Positions 53,224-63,260 of a stretch of DNA of 64,000 bases are shown one piece after another (the stretch's first letter is position 1; each line of letters starts with the position of its first letter). Location of the stretch: contig NC_088357.1 in the NCBI RefSeq assembly GCF_036884655.1, positions 10,138,501-10,202,500 of the forward strand, read 5' to 3'. Origin of the DNA: Musa acuminata AAA Group (Eukaryota > Streptophyta > Magnoliopsida > Zingiberales > Musaceae). The notes beneath the pieces were generated by a model. It made no database searches. It saw only the letters and a list, made by a program, of their open reading frames with translations, and was not told where the DNA came from. Made by a program: the position numbers and the translations under genes.

Positions 53224-54448
53224 TCTGTCGTAGTGGTGCCAATCCATTTGGTTTATATATCCACATATACGGATGCTGCTCGCCCATTGACCATTTGCTC
53301 CGGCCGTCATGCTCTCTCTATCATCCAAAAAAATAAAAATAAAAATAAAAATCGTTCCTACTCGCTCTACATCATTTCACGTGGTGGACCGATGTTTCAG
53401 CTGGAGGGTAGTGGCGGCTGATGGTGACCGTATGGCTCATCACATGCACAGGGCTCGTACTGGTCGGTGGCCATGCGAGAGAGAGAATATGACACACACT
53501 CAAAGCAACAATGTTACGGGTAGTCTCTTCGGAACCGTTCATCCCATCCATCAGATCCCATCCTTTCCTCTCAGTCATTCGTCAGTGTCAAATTTCTTTT
53601 TCTTATATCAAATCAATCCGTCGAGACTTTCGAGTGACATCATCGATACTTGGGATCGATCATGTCAATCTGATCTGGAGGGGAGAGTATTCATATGGGA
53701 CGCGGGAAGCTCTCCCTCGTATCGGGGATGCAAGTTTTATTTGCAATGCTTTCGATAAAAAGCACCTCCTCATACTTGATGAGATACGTCCAACATAATC
53801 AACATATGTTCTTGCGTTCAACATGCCCTAATCAGACAAAGCGTAAAGCTACGAAGGGCGTCTAACATAGCCAAAGAAAGCATCTCTTACATTTGATTTG
53901 ATGCATCCACATCAAGCAAAGATCCAAACTATGACCGTAAGTATCTTGTATAAATAAATAGGAGTCCCTCAGGTTGACGAGCTTCAAAAGAGATGGGCTA
54001 TCACCATAAATACGGGAAATTTGGCGAAGTGATCATTCAATTTAAGAGAGGCATCTCTCGGAGATGACGATGATCATACAAGCAAAATAGTTTTTCTCGA
54101 TCAATGTGAAGACCATGTTTGGAGTAACCAAAAAGATGAATGCCTACTTTTCTCTTCCTACTGGGATCTCAAATTGTCCTAACCGTCACTAATGAGTGCA
54201 ATCATTAGTGCATACGTTCTCGACTCGTCTTTTCATTTTGAACTACTGCTAATTGTTTGATGAGTGCAATCAGATGTACCATAAAGCCCTACCATGCATC
54301 GCAACATATATCCTCAAAGTCTTTATTCACTGTGCGCATCATTTTCTATCGTGATGTTTCAATCTCAATGCTATTCCCAACGCTCAGTCGATATCGTCTT
54401 AGGAATTCCTTCTTTAGTAATCGACGGTGGCAGCGAAGAAGAGAACAA
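53127..54448. other. Intergenic DNA with GA microsatellite
   Basis: A perfect (GA)n tract lies at 53178-53221, close upstream of the candidate gene on its left. Short open frames (for example 53309-53758) have no recognisable content. Nothing else was supported. Confidence 0.55.
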
Positions 54449-55711
54449 CTAGCCGCACTCGGCCGAGTAGAAAGACAGCACATCGTTCCCCAGATCATAC
54501 ATCACCTGCATGTTCTGCTGCATGAAGTTGCCGAACACCGATAACCCACTCGACTCCGCCATCATGAGGCATATAGAGCTGGTGTCGCTGTCCACGCCGA
54601 AGTAGTTCCCTGGTGGCAACTCCAGATCTGCTCCCTGGAAGTGGAAGATGAGCTTGGGAAGGTTCAAGGTGTCGGGGGTCGATTTCGGCGGCAGCTCGTA
54701 GCAGAGGTCGAGGTCGAAGAGGGATTGATCGGTGGTGTTCATGTTTTTTATCTGAGCCGTGAAAGCATCTGCCACCTTGTCATACGCACTGTACTCCAGG
54801 TACGTGAGCCAGGTGCCCGAGTCTATGATCATTCCCCCACTCCCATCTCCTTTGATGGCAAATGTGGAGCTTGGGATGTCAACAACAGTTCCTCCTACCG
54901 TTATTCCATTGAGAGTGATGTAGTAGAAGCTCGGCCAGGATTTGTTGCGAACTATGGGCGTCGACATAACTGGATGTGCAGTCGCATTAGGGTTCGGCAG
55001 AGAACCTATCAAGAGAGTGCTTTTCTTCCGCGATCCGAATGGAGTGAGACAATACGAGAACTCCGTCAAGCCCATCTGCGATATGAGGGAGAGCTTCCCG
55101 CGTCCAAGGCCGACGAAGCCAGCCGCCTCGGCGAAGGCGACGCCGTCGTTCGAGTTGCCGCAACCGAATGCGAGGCCGGGCACGGAGGTAGAGCCGATCG
55201 TGAAGGTCTCGGTGCCGAGCACGCCTTCGGTGTAGGAGTGGTCGGTGTACATGTAAGAGTAGTGGCAGGAAGCGTTGCACGAGTGTTGGTCCAGCGCTTT
55301 GCACAGCGTGCTATCGCATGCGATCGTGCCGAAGGTGGAGGACTTCGATGGGTCGAACACCGGACTTGACTGCCAGTAGCAGTTGGAGCAGGGCTTGCAT
55401 TGGGTCCATATGAGATCGCTCCCTGTGTCGACGAGTGCAGAGAAGGCAAGCGCCGGCGTACCGATGGCTATGTCGACGATGTACTCGGTTTTGCCGGCGT
55501 GGAGCGGAGCACGATCGACGAGGGTTGAGAGCCTGTGCCTGCTACTTGCTACCGCACGTTGGATCAGTTTAGCCTCATTGTCACCAGCGTTGGCATGGAC
55601 ATGAGTCAACTCAACGCGAACACCTCCTGCAAAAGCTCCAGAACTCAGTGGGATGAGACTTAACAGTAGCACTGTAAGTGATGAGAATTTGGGGAGTGGC
55701 TCCAATGCCAT
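54449..55711 (-). CDS. Nepenthesin/CDR1-type aspartic protease (A1 family), 420 aa
   Basis: An intronless gene for a secreted pepsin-like endopeptidase of the plant atypical group. Residues 1-26 form a hydrophobic signal peptide ending near SSGAFAGG, followed by a short prosegment. The first catalytic motif is LVDTGSDLIWTQC (Asp95). It is followed by the cysteine-rich nepenthesin-type insert (CKPCSNCYW...CDSTLCKAL...CNASCHYSYMYTDHSYTEG). FGCGNSNDG and GFVGLGRGKLSLISQM are typical of the family. The second catalytic motif is MIIDSGTWLTYL (Asp297), with Trp where most members have Thr. The C-terminal half ends SVFGNFMQQNMQVMYD. Several NxT/NxS sites suggest glycosylation. Family members act in the apoplast or vacuole in defence signalling and development; the substrate here is unknown. 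Confidence 0.96.
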   Translation of the reverse strand: MALEPLPKFSSLTVLLLSLIPLSSGAFAGGVRVELTHVHANAGDNEAKLIQRAVASSRHRLSTLVDRAPLHAGKTEYIVDIAIGTPALAFSALVDTGSDLIWTQCKPCSNCYWQSSPVFDPSKSSTFGTIACDSTLCKALDQHSCNASCHYSYMYTDHSYTEGVLGTETFTIGSTSVPGLAFGCGNSNDGVAFAEAAGFVGLGRGKLSLISQMGLTEFSYCLTPFGSRKKSTLLIGSLPNPNATAHPVMSTPIVRNKSWPSFYYITLNGITVGGTVVDIPSSTFAIKGDGSGGMIIDSGTWLTYLEYSAYDKVADAFTAQIKNMNTTDQSLFDLDLCYELPPKSTPDTLNLPKLIFHFQGADLELPPGNYFGVDSDTSSICLMMAESSGLSVFGNFMQQNMQVMYDLGNDVLSFYSAECG

Positions 55712-56058
55712 TTTTTTGATTTGAAGCTACAGATGCACCTTCCTCTGTGAGGAGATCAGATAAGAGGAGACGAAGGTTGTGTCAGGGAAACTAACACTGT
55801 TGCACAATTTCTGGTCATCAAAAGATGGTGAGCATTAACTGCAAGATTGCAACGCTGTGATGGCCCCTTTCTGTAGTCACCAACAACCTTTCGGCAGGTA
55901 TGTAAGTCCCGAATCATGAATCGACTAAGTTAGAAAATTGGATGTTGGTTGGCTAGATTAGAGCCTAATTCTTTATGTGAGTAATTGTCTTTATGGGATT
56001 ATGTAATATTGCATTTGTTTCTCCAAGAATACTGCAACATAAATATTGTAATAATTTA
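55712..56058. other. Promoter-side flank of the aspartic protease gene
   Basis: AT-rich flank between the protease ATG and the composite element. No TATA box could be fixed with confidence, and no other feature was seen. Confidence 0.4.
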
Positions 56059-56598
56059 TGTTAGGAAAAAATATGGATGTCGTCTTAATCAGTCCGACGT
56101 GGTCCAAACTCGTATGTGCATGATTGTCCCAACTATATCTAAGGTAAAAACATTGAGCTCCTGAGAGATCATCTACACGAAGATCAAGATTGAAAGAGGT
56201 TTCTTGACCCGATATCTCTGATGCTCAAGTTAGTAATCCGATGTACCAAAATGTGAGTTCGAATAGTTTAAAAAAAGTCCATTGTATCGGATTTAAGATG
56301 TCGTTTTATACCTTAAAAAATGAGAAGAGAATTTGTGATTGTCTTCCTAATCATAGTGGATGAGAAGAAGGAAGCTTGCGATTACATTTCTTGTCATTCT
56401 ATCTAATAAGTATAATGAGATAGAAGCTTATGACTTAACATAATGAACAAAAAGTTGACTTGTGATTGTCTTCCTTATCATAACGGATGAGAAGGAAGCA
56501 TATAGTTTTTTACTTTGAATCTTCATCCTCATAGGTAGTTTGGTGGAGGGTGACTTAGATCTCATGTGGCAACCACATGTTAACTAACAGTATATTCC
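56059..56598 (+). repeat. Left terminal direct repeat
   Basis: Left copy of the pair bounding the composite element. It shares its order of motifs with 59862-60291 but is longer because a block around 56380-56470 is partly duplicated: the gtgattgtcttcct motif and the ggatgagaag motif each appear twice. Confidence 0.6.
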
Positions 56599-56689
56599 TT
56601 ATCATATCCTCCCGAAGGCATGCTTCAAGCTCTTGAGAGAGGTTCGAAGCATGTGGTTTAGTTCATATGACATGGGAGCATTCGAGATC

Positions 56690-58690
56690 TTATCTTGCGG
56701 ATCATATTTTTTTCGATTCAGGTGTCTCGAGTATGTTGGGCTTATGTTTCTATCGTAATAGATTTCTCTTGGTGCGGGTTATGTTTTCATGACTCATGCA
56801 TTTTGGAAGCATTTGGCCTTACACCTTTGTCGTATCGGATTTTGATTCACACGGGTTGGGTTTTCCCAACTAATACGTCTCCAACATTTTTAGCCTTGCA
56901 CCTCCATCATAGCTGATTTCTCTTAACGCAAATTGGATTTTCTTGACTTATATGTCTTAGGCATCTTTATCCTTGTATCTATGCCATAACGGATTTATTT
57001 TAACGTGGGTCGAGTTTTCCCGACTCATGCATCTCGAGTGCATTTAGTCTTGCGCCTTCGCTGTAGCGAATTTATTTTGAAGCTGGTCAGGTTTTCCCGA
57101 CTCATGCATCTCGGGCACGTTAGCCTTGTGCCTCTATCATGGCTAATTTCTTCACGCGGGTCAGGTTTTCCTGATTTGTGTCTCGGGCATGTTGGCCTTA
57201 TGCCTGATTTCTTCAAGCCCATTTCTTCAAGCCGATTCTTCATGCACAGGTTGGGTTTTCTCGACTCATGTGTCTCCGGCATGTTGGCTTTGTGCCATCG
57301 CTGTGTAGATTTTTTCATTTGGGTTGGGTTTTCCTAACTCATGTATCTCTAGCATGGTGGATTTCTTTTTACGCAAGTCAGATTTTCTCGACTAATGCGT
57401 CTTGGGCACATTGGCCTTGTGCCTCCACCGCGATAGATTTCTTCACGTGGGTTAGGGTTTTCCAACTAAAGCATCTTGGGCATGTTGGCCTTGTGCCTCC
57501 ACCATGGCAAAATTCTTCACGCAGGTCAGGATTTCCCAACTTATACATCTCAAGCGCATTTGGCCTTGTGCAGCTACTGTAGCAGATTTATCGCAGCATA
57601 GGTCGGGTTTTCTTGACTTATACATCTCGGGCGCATTTGGCCTTACGTCTCTACCGTAGGTGATTTCTCTTTATACGGGTTGGGTTTTCTTGACTTATGC
57701 ATCTCGGGTGCATTTGGTTTTGCAACTCTATCATAACAAATTTATCTTAGTGCGGGTTAAGTTTTCCTCGCCTTATGTGTTATTGGTGCATTTGGCCTTA
57801 TGCCTCTGCCATAACAAATTTATCTTAGCGTGGGTTGGGTTTTCCTGACTTTTACATCTCAAGTGCCTTTGACATTGTGCCTCCATCATAGTAGATTTTT
57901 TTTTATGTGGGTCAGGTTTTTTCGACTTATTCATCTTAGGTATATTTGGCATTGTGCCTTAGTTATAGCAATTTTCTCTTGGCTTGAGTAAGATTTTCCC
58001 AACTTATATGTCATCTACTATAGCGGATTTATCTTAGTGTGGGTGAGTTTTCTTGACTTACATGTCTCGGGCACATTTGCCCTTGTGCCTCCACTGTAGC
58101 AGATTTATCTTGGCGTGGTTCATGTTTTCTTGACTTACATGTTTTGAGCACATTTGGCCTTATGCCTCTGGTATAATAGATTTATCTTCATATAGGTAAG
58201 GTTTTCCTAACTCACTTTTCTTTTGCACATTGACCTTATATCTCCATCATGGTAAATTTCTTCTCACCTAGGTCCGGTTTTCCCAACTCATGCATCTCGA
58301 GCACATTGGCATTGTGCCTCTACCATGGCAGATTTCTTCATGTAGGTTTGGTTTTTATGACTAATGCGTCTTGGACATTTTGGCCTTATCCCTCCACCAT
58401 GGTAGACTTTTCTTTCTTCTTCCATGGTGGGCTTTAAGTTGTCCCTCCATCGTAGCGGATTTCGGGTTCTCCTACCACGGCGGGCTTCAAGTCCTCCCTC
58501 CGTGGTTGGCTTCATGTCCTCTCTCCATTGTAGCAGATTTTAGGTCCTTCCACTATGGCGGGCTTCATGTCTTTCCTCTATTGTAATAGATATCAGGTCC
58601 TCCCGCCATAGCAAGCTTTGAGTTCTCTTTTCGTCGTGGTAGATTTTAGGTCTTTGCTCTGTCATAACGGATTTCTCTTTATGTGAGTTA
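56690..58690. repeat. Minisatellite of about 75-85 bp units with a built-in hairpin
   Basis: About 25 diverged head-to-tail units. A typical unit has a gatttcttcacgcgggtc part, then gtcgggttttcccgac (a perfect 6-bp stem with a TTTT loop), tcatgcatctcgggc, and a ggccttgtgcctcc part followed by a catggcg-type end. The hairpin core recurs near 56861, 57014, 57091, 57165, 57254 and 57328 with spacing of about 75-90 bp. After about 58400 the units shorten to a gcgggcttcaagtcc-type form. Open frames across it are a by-product and vary with the unit. Confidence 0.8.
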
Positions 58691-58699
58691 GGTTTTCCT

Positions 58700-59335
58700 G
58701 ACCGTGAAAGCTAGATTTCCATGGAGAACATCAAGGTCTTTTCCATAGTGAGCATGGGGTGCAGGAGGTCATCTTATATAATGTAAGTAGCGATCACCTC
58801 AAGGAGTTGCCCCTTGAGCTTCTCGCCGTTGAGGATGATGGGGACTTGTAGGCTCTCCCGCATGATACAGTTTGTGAGAATGTCTATGAGGGTGGATTTA
58901 CCAGAGCCATTCACCCCGAGCATCACGAAGATCTCCCCTTCACTCACCTCGACAATGATGGTATTCAATAATGACTTGATCCTGGAGATCACTTCCGATG
59001 ACCCGAGGTCGACGACGAGGTTGATGGTGAGGTCGTTTTTGCATAAGAGCGATAACTTTCAATACTTCTTCATACTGTATGAGAGATCGGTGAAGACAAG
59101 GATTAAAAGGATGAAAGCGAAAGGCTAAGTGGTCATCGACATCACCTTTGATGGCGAAGTCATTGAGCTTGAGGTCATGGTGCTTCGGGGAGATATAGTC
59201 ATCGCTCTTGGAGGCATCGCTGATGTGAGTGTTGCCGACACGCTTGAAGAGCTAGGTGAGGGTGATCGATTTTTCATCTTCACCACCTCCGGAGTCCTGG
59301 TTGACATTAGCTCAAAGACTATGGTGGCTAAGTAG
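58700..59335 (-). pseudogene. ABCG-type half-transporter fragment (N-terminal and Walker A region), broken
   Basis: On the minus strand the pieces follow the order of plant ABCG (WBC) half-transporters: LFKRVGNTHISDASKSDDY at about 59250, LVFTDLSYSMKKY at about 59080, then VSEGEIFVMLGVNGSGKST with an intact Walker A, LIDILTNCIMRESL, LNGEKLKGQLLEVIATYI, and DDLLHPMLTMEKTLMFSM at about 58750. Stop codons interrupt it (after the SMKKY part, after ATYII, and after FSMEI) and a frame change lies near 59125. The match ends where the minisatellite begins. It has no membrane domain and cannot be functional. It was presumably copied or carried by the surrounding element. Confidence 0.8.
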
Positions 59336-59861
59336 GCTGTCACGATTGATGTCATTGGCCTCTACCATCGAGAAGGATCATCAATCGAATAAGGATATCT
59401 TATCCATGAATCGAGATATGGTATCACTTTGCTAACTTGTTGGGATCTCCTGTTAGTCGTCGATGCCAAGGGGCGTTGGTGCTAGTGATAGTTGAGCTAT
59501 TAATCGTAGTTGAGATTATAGCATTACCTATTAGGCTAGCTGGGGCGAAAGCAGAATAAGAGCTTGCATCATGCCCACTAGCATATGCACATACTAGATG
59601 AGCTTTAGGAATACATTGATAAGGATGAGCATGTGGCTCAAGTTCGTCCTTAGGGGTGAGAGGCCTGAGTTATTGAATAGACATCGATACCTTATCAACA
59701 TCTGCACCGAAGTTGACATATTCATATGTGAAAAGGATAGCAGTTGCCCCCCAATTAAAAGTGTTATGGGTTGAAGGGAGGGCCTCCTCTTTAGGACATT
59801 GAATGAGAGGATTTGCAAGAAGATGTTCCTATGACATTAGGCCCTCCTTTTAGTACCAAAA

Positions 59862-60291
59862 TGTTAGACAAAAATATTATTAATGTCTTTATCAACTCGA
59901 TAGGGTCCAAACTCATTGGCATAGGATTGTCCAAAGTATCTCCAAGGTGGAAACATTATGTCCCAAGGGGCTACCTTTACAAAGACCAAGGTTGAGAGAG
60001 GTTTCCTGACCCAATCTTTCTGATACTTAAGTTAGTATTCAAGGTCCCCAAATATGGGTTTGAGTAGTTCAAAAGGAGTCTCTTCCATTGGGTTTAAGAT
60101 ATTTTTTTGATAAGGAGTTTATGATTGTCTTCCTCATTAGAATGGATGAAAAGAAAAGTTATAATTGTCTTCCTTACCATAATGGATAAGAAGGAAGTTT
60201 ATATTTCTCTACTTTGAGTCTTCGTGCAAATGGGTGGAGGGTGACTTAGATCTCATATAATAACCACCTGTCAACTTATAGTAGATTCTCA
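59862..60291 (+). repeat. Right terminal direct repeat
   Basis: Right copy of the pair bounding the composite element, starting tgttagacaaaaatatt and ending near tagtagattctca. It matches the left copy along its whole length with many substitutions, so the insertion is old. Confidence 0.6.
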
Positions 60292-60925
60292 ATTAATGTA
60301 TAAGAAATGTTATGTTAGTTATTCATTAGTGATTTTTATTCTTTAGGTTGCTAATTTAATTTAATAAGTTTTAAGTTATTGACTTTTACGATAAATATTT
60401 CTTATTAAAAAAAAGAAATTGTGCTTGTGCCCTTAGCTTCGAACTGCCCTCCACCTCTTGCTCCCAAAGATAGCTTTATACTTGTGCCCTTACCAATCGT
60501 CGCCTTCGCCATGTCACACACTCCCTTGATATTATTAAGATTCACCCCCTCCATCAATAGAGACAAACCGTTGAATCTCAACACCATTAACTCTTAATCG
60601 AGCTGGTAACTACGCCTCCACCTTTACTTTTTCTCCATCAGCTATTCTCTTCCCGATCAATCAATGAGGACTCAATCAGGGGCAATGAATCGGGCTATGA
60701 TGTGAGGGAGGGGAAGCTCCATCGTGGTCGCCTCCTTCTTCTCAACGTCCTTGCTCCTTCATCGAGGTCGACGACAATGATGGAAATAAGAGCATGGGTG
60801 ACATGGGTGCAATCCTTGGGTGATTGGAAGGTGCCACCTGCTCAAACAAAAGATAACCATGGTGAGATAGAGGCGACCACCATGAGGTGAAGGCAAGGGA
60901 TAAAATGGTGAAGATGGCTCGACAA

Positions 60926-61009
<84 letters not shown>

Positions 61010-62564
61010 TTGCATGTTGAAGGATTATTTTCATAACTCAATCATTGATGATGGGATCTTTTATTCGAATCAAAAATTAAACTTATAGGTTTCGTGTTGT
61101 CCGCTGCCACATCCAACATGTTTTAGCCTGTTTCACACTAAAATATAAATCATTAATATTTACCAAAATTATTTTATATGCACACATCAAGACGATCATC
61201 TGATTTTGATACTTCCAAATAGTTAATCCAATCAAGAAAAAAAAAAAAAAAAAAAAGAGCTACCGGAACTTCTTGTTTTCTCAGCCATCTAATTTGGGTT
61301 TTGGAAAGCTTTAAATTATATTGTATTCAATTTTTTGGCAAAATTACGCATATATCATTGTGATTAATGTTCATCGGCTAACTATCACTTATAACATTGG
61401 AATCAACCGACAAATATGTCACAACATAGGAATGAACCAAACATCGCCATCACTTTCTCTTCTATTGTTGTTGTCGTTGCTGCTATACTTGGACGGCGGT
61501 GTTGCCACCGCCGACCAACCATGGAAAGGAAAATGTAATGGTTGGAAGACGACGAAAGTTTAGGGCTGAGAGGAACGCGTCAGAGAAAGAGAATGAGAAT
61601 GAGAAAGAGGTAGAGGTGTGTAGTGGTGTCCACCGTGTATATGGCCGACGTCTCTGACGTGTAGCTTCCAAACAAGAAGGCACCAGACCAGAAAACACGA
61701 CGCATGTGTTGCATGCTTACCAGCTCTCAGCAATTCCTCAGACGGATGGTGGGCGTATCAGACTCGAGCATGGAATGTGTTTCATGCTTGCAAGCTCCCA
61801 GGAATTCCATTTCCAGTGGATGGTGGATCCCCCACAACACCCCAAGAATCCACAAGTGATGGAGAGAAGGAAAATATGCTTTGGCATCTCAAATAAAATA
61901 GTGGTCCACTGACAAAGGAGTGTGTCATGACAATCCCAACCCTACCCTCTGTTGAAGAAGACTTGCACCAGAAATGCTTTCATATCTTAATCAAACCCCC
62001 TCGAGAAGAACAGAAATATGATATGGTTGATCAAAACTTGTGCTCATATGCCCTTCTTATGATAACATAAACATTGTCTTCGATTGCTCGGGTTCATAGA
62101 CTACACACCTCTTGTATGCTTCTTATCACTCTCTTGGCTCATCATTACAGTTGAATATAATGCGATCACTACGTAATTGCTTTATATATTCCAGCATAGA
62201 TCAAAAGGAAACCTACACCAACTAGATGGGCATCTGGTTAACATGTGTTTAACGTGATACTTGGGACTGGTTGATTTCTGATGAAAAGAAAAGGTGTCTA
62301 ATCGATGCTATTTGGAATCAATCTTATAAAAGAAAAAACCCATTCACATATTTCCTAGTTATGTGAATCTTATTCGGACATTTCTTATGTCAATCACTCT
62401 CATATATACTAATATTTATCCTTCATGGCAACAGAAAGGAAAGGAGCAAACACATGACATGATAACCTATTGAGATGGCACCAAGTAATTGTCATCTCGA
62501 TATTATTTCACCTTTGAGCTCTTTGTAATGATAATTTAAGCTTTTATTTATTTATTTATTTATC

Positions 62565-62599
<35 letters not shown>

Positions 62600-62825
62600 G
62601 CAGTAGCGTAAATCTAGCAATACTTAAACGAGCAGATTTCTCTAACGAGTGGCTGATGAAATTGAATTATGTTCTCCGATAAGGGAAGGAACACAAACGA
62701 GACAAGAAGACTTGATTCATGTTCTTATGGGGAGTTACTACATGTGATTCTTCAGTATCGGCAGCTACAAAAAGAGTATGTTGTGTCGGGAGAAGAGAGA
62801 GCAATTGTCTTCCCCCTTGTTTGTC
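60292..62825. other. Intergenic DNA with TA, A and GA microsatellites
   Basis: No gene was recognised. Features seen: (TA)n at 60928-61007 (about 80 bp), a poly-A run at 61236-61256, (TTTA)n leading into (GA)n at about 62545-62596, and two loose direct copies of a roughly 75-bp segment near 61710-61750 and 61785-61830 (catgcttaccagctctcag and catgcttgcaagctcccag). The minus-strand frame 60405-60587 has no known relatives. Confidence 0.5.
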
Positions 62826-63116
62826 TCAGCATGAATGCAAAGACTGGCGGTGGTGGCCATGCGAGTGGTGCGACTCCCTCTCGATGCGCCAGCGGAGGTG
62901 GAGGAAGTCGTCGACGGAGCAAGGCAGCTTCAGCGGCCCCGAGGAGTAGAAACCGTACACCTCCTGTGCCGACTCGAGGAGCCTCTGGAAGAGGGGATGG
63001 TGGAGGTAGGAGATGGGGGTCACGAACTTCCGGAAGCCGCCTTCTTCGCCTTCGAGGCCGACTCTCACGGTGACCGATCCCTTCTTCACCTTCATCCTCT
63101 TCTCCTCTTGCATCAT
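62826..63116 (-). CDS. SAUR: SAUR (small auxin-up RNA) protein, 96 aa
   Basis: A single-exon gene typical of the SAUR family in size and content: VKKGSVTVRVG, then the core FRKFVTPISYLHHPLFQRLL, ESAQEVYGFYSSGPLKLPC, and SVDDFLHLRWRIERE, ending in a His/Ser-rich tail (HHSHGHHRQSLHSC). The start is the Met-Met pair at 63116, the first ATG after a TATA box (TATAAGG, 63253-63259 on the minus strand). The frame stays open upstream to 63188 but only with a TTG there. SAURs are short-lived, auxin-induced proteins that promote acid growth by inhibiting PP2C.D phosphatases and so activating plasma-membrane H+-ATPases. The diverged tail and the lack of a long N-terminal part suggest a SAUR32/71/76-like member, but this is tentative. 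Confidence 0.93.
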   Translation of the reverse strand: MMQEEKRMKVKKGSVTVRVGLEGEEGGFRKFVTPISYLHHPLFQRLLESAQEVYGFYSSGPLKLPCSVDDFLHLRWRIERESHHSHGHHRQSLHSC

Positions 63117-63260
63117 CTCTTCCCGCTCTCTCCCTTCGTGCAGTGCGGTAGATGGAAAGAAGGCTGAGCTAAAGGGAGACGGTACCAAGTGCTTTGCTCT
63201 CTATGGCTTTTGGCTTTGGCTTTTGTTTGGAGAGTAAACCAAGGCGCTTCTTCCTTATAG
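63117..63260 (-). promoter_or_regulatory. Core promoter and leader of the SAUR gene
   Basis: TATAAGG on the minus strand at 63253-63259 puts the RNA start near 63228, giving a leader of about 110 nt with no other ATG. No auxin-response TGTCTC element was noted in this short stretch. Confidence 0.55.

Larger units (their letters stand above)
56059..60291. mobile_element. Composite element with terminal direct repeats, minisatellite and captured ABCG fragment
   Basis: The left (56059-56598) and right (59862-60291) segments are diverged direct copies in the same order: tgttag at the start, ggtccaaactc, gattgtcc, gagaggtttc, tgacc, cttaagttag or ctcaagttag, gtgattgtcttcct, then tggagggtgacttagatctc and aaccac. 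They behave like the LTRs of a retroelement; both begin TGTTAG. Between them lie a long minisatellite, a broken ABC-transporter gene piece, and a segment with broken frames that includes ccctccttttagtaccaaaa just before the right copy. No reverse transcriptase was seen, so it would be non-autonomous. The left copy has an extra insertion of about 80-100 bp. Confidence 0.55.

Noticed and set aside
54641..55369. Plus-strand frame of 242 codons
   Set aside because: Antisense shadow of the aspartic protease, caused by its GC-rich codon use.
56695..58586. Frames of 60-110 codons across the minisatellite
   Set aside because: They shift with unit variation, share Leu/Phe/His-rich wording because of the repeat, and have no starts or context of genes.
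56690..58690. CRISPR-like array
   Set aside because: Units are diverged head-to-tail repeats without unique spacers, in a plant genome.
60405..60587. Minus-strand frame of 60 codons
   Set aside because: No known relatives, no promoter signs, and it borders a decayed element.
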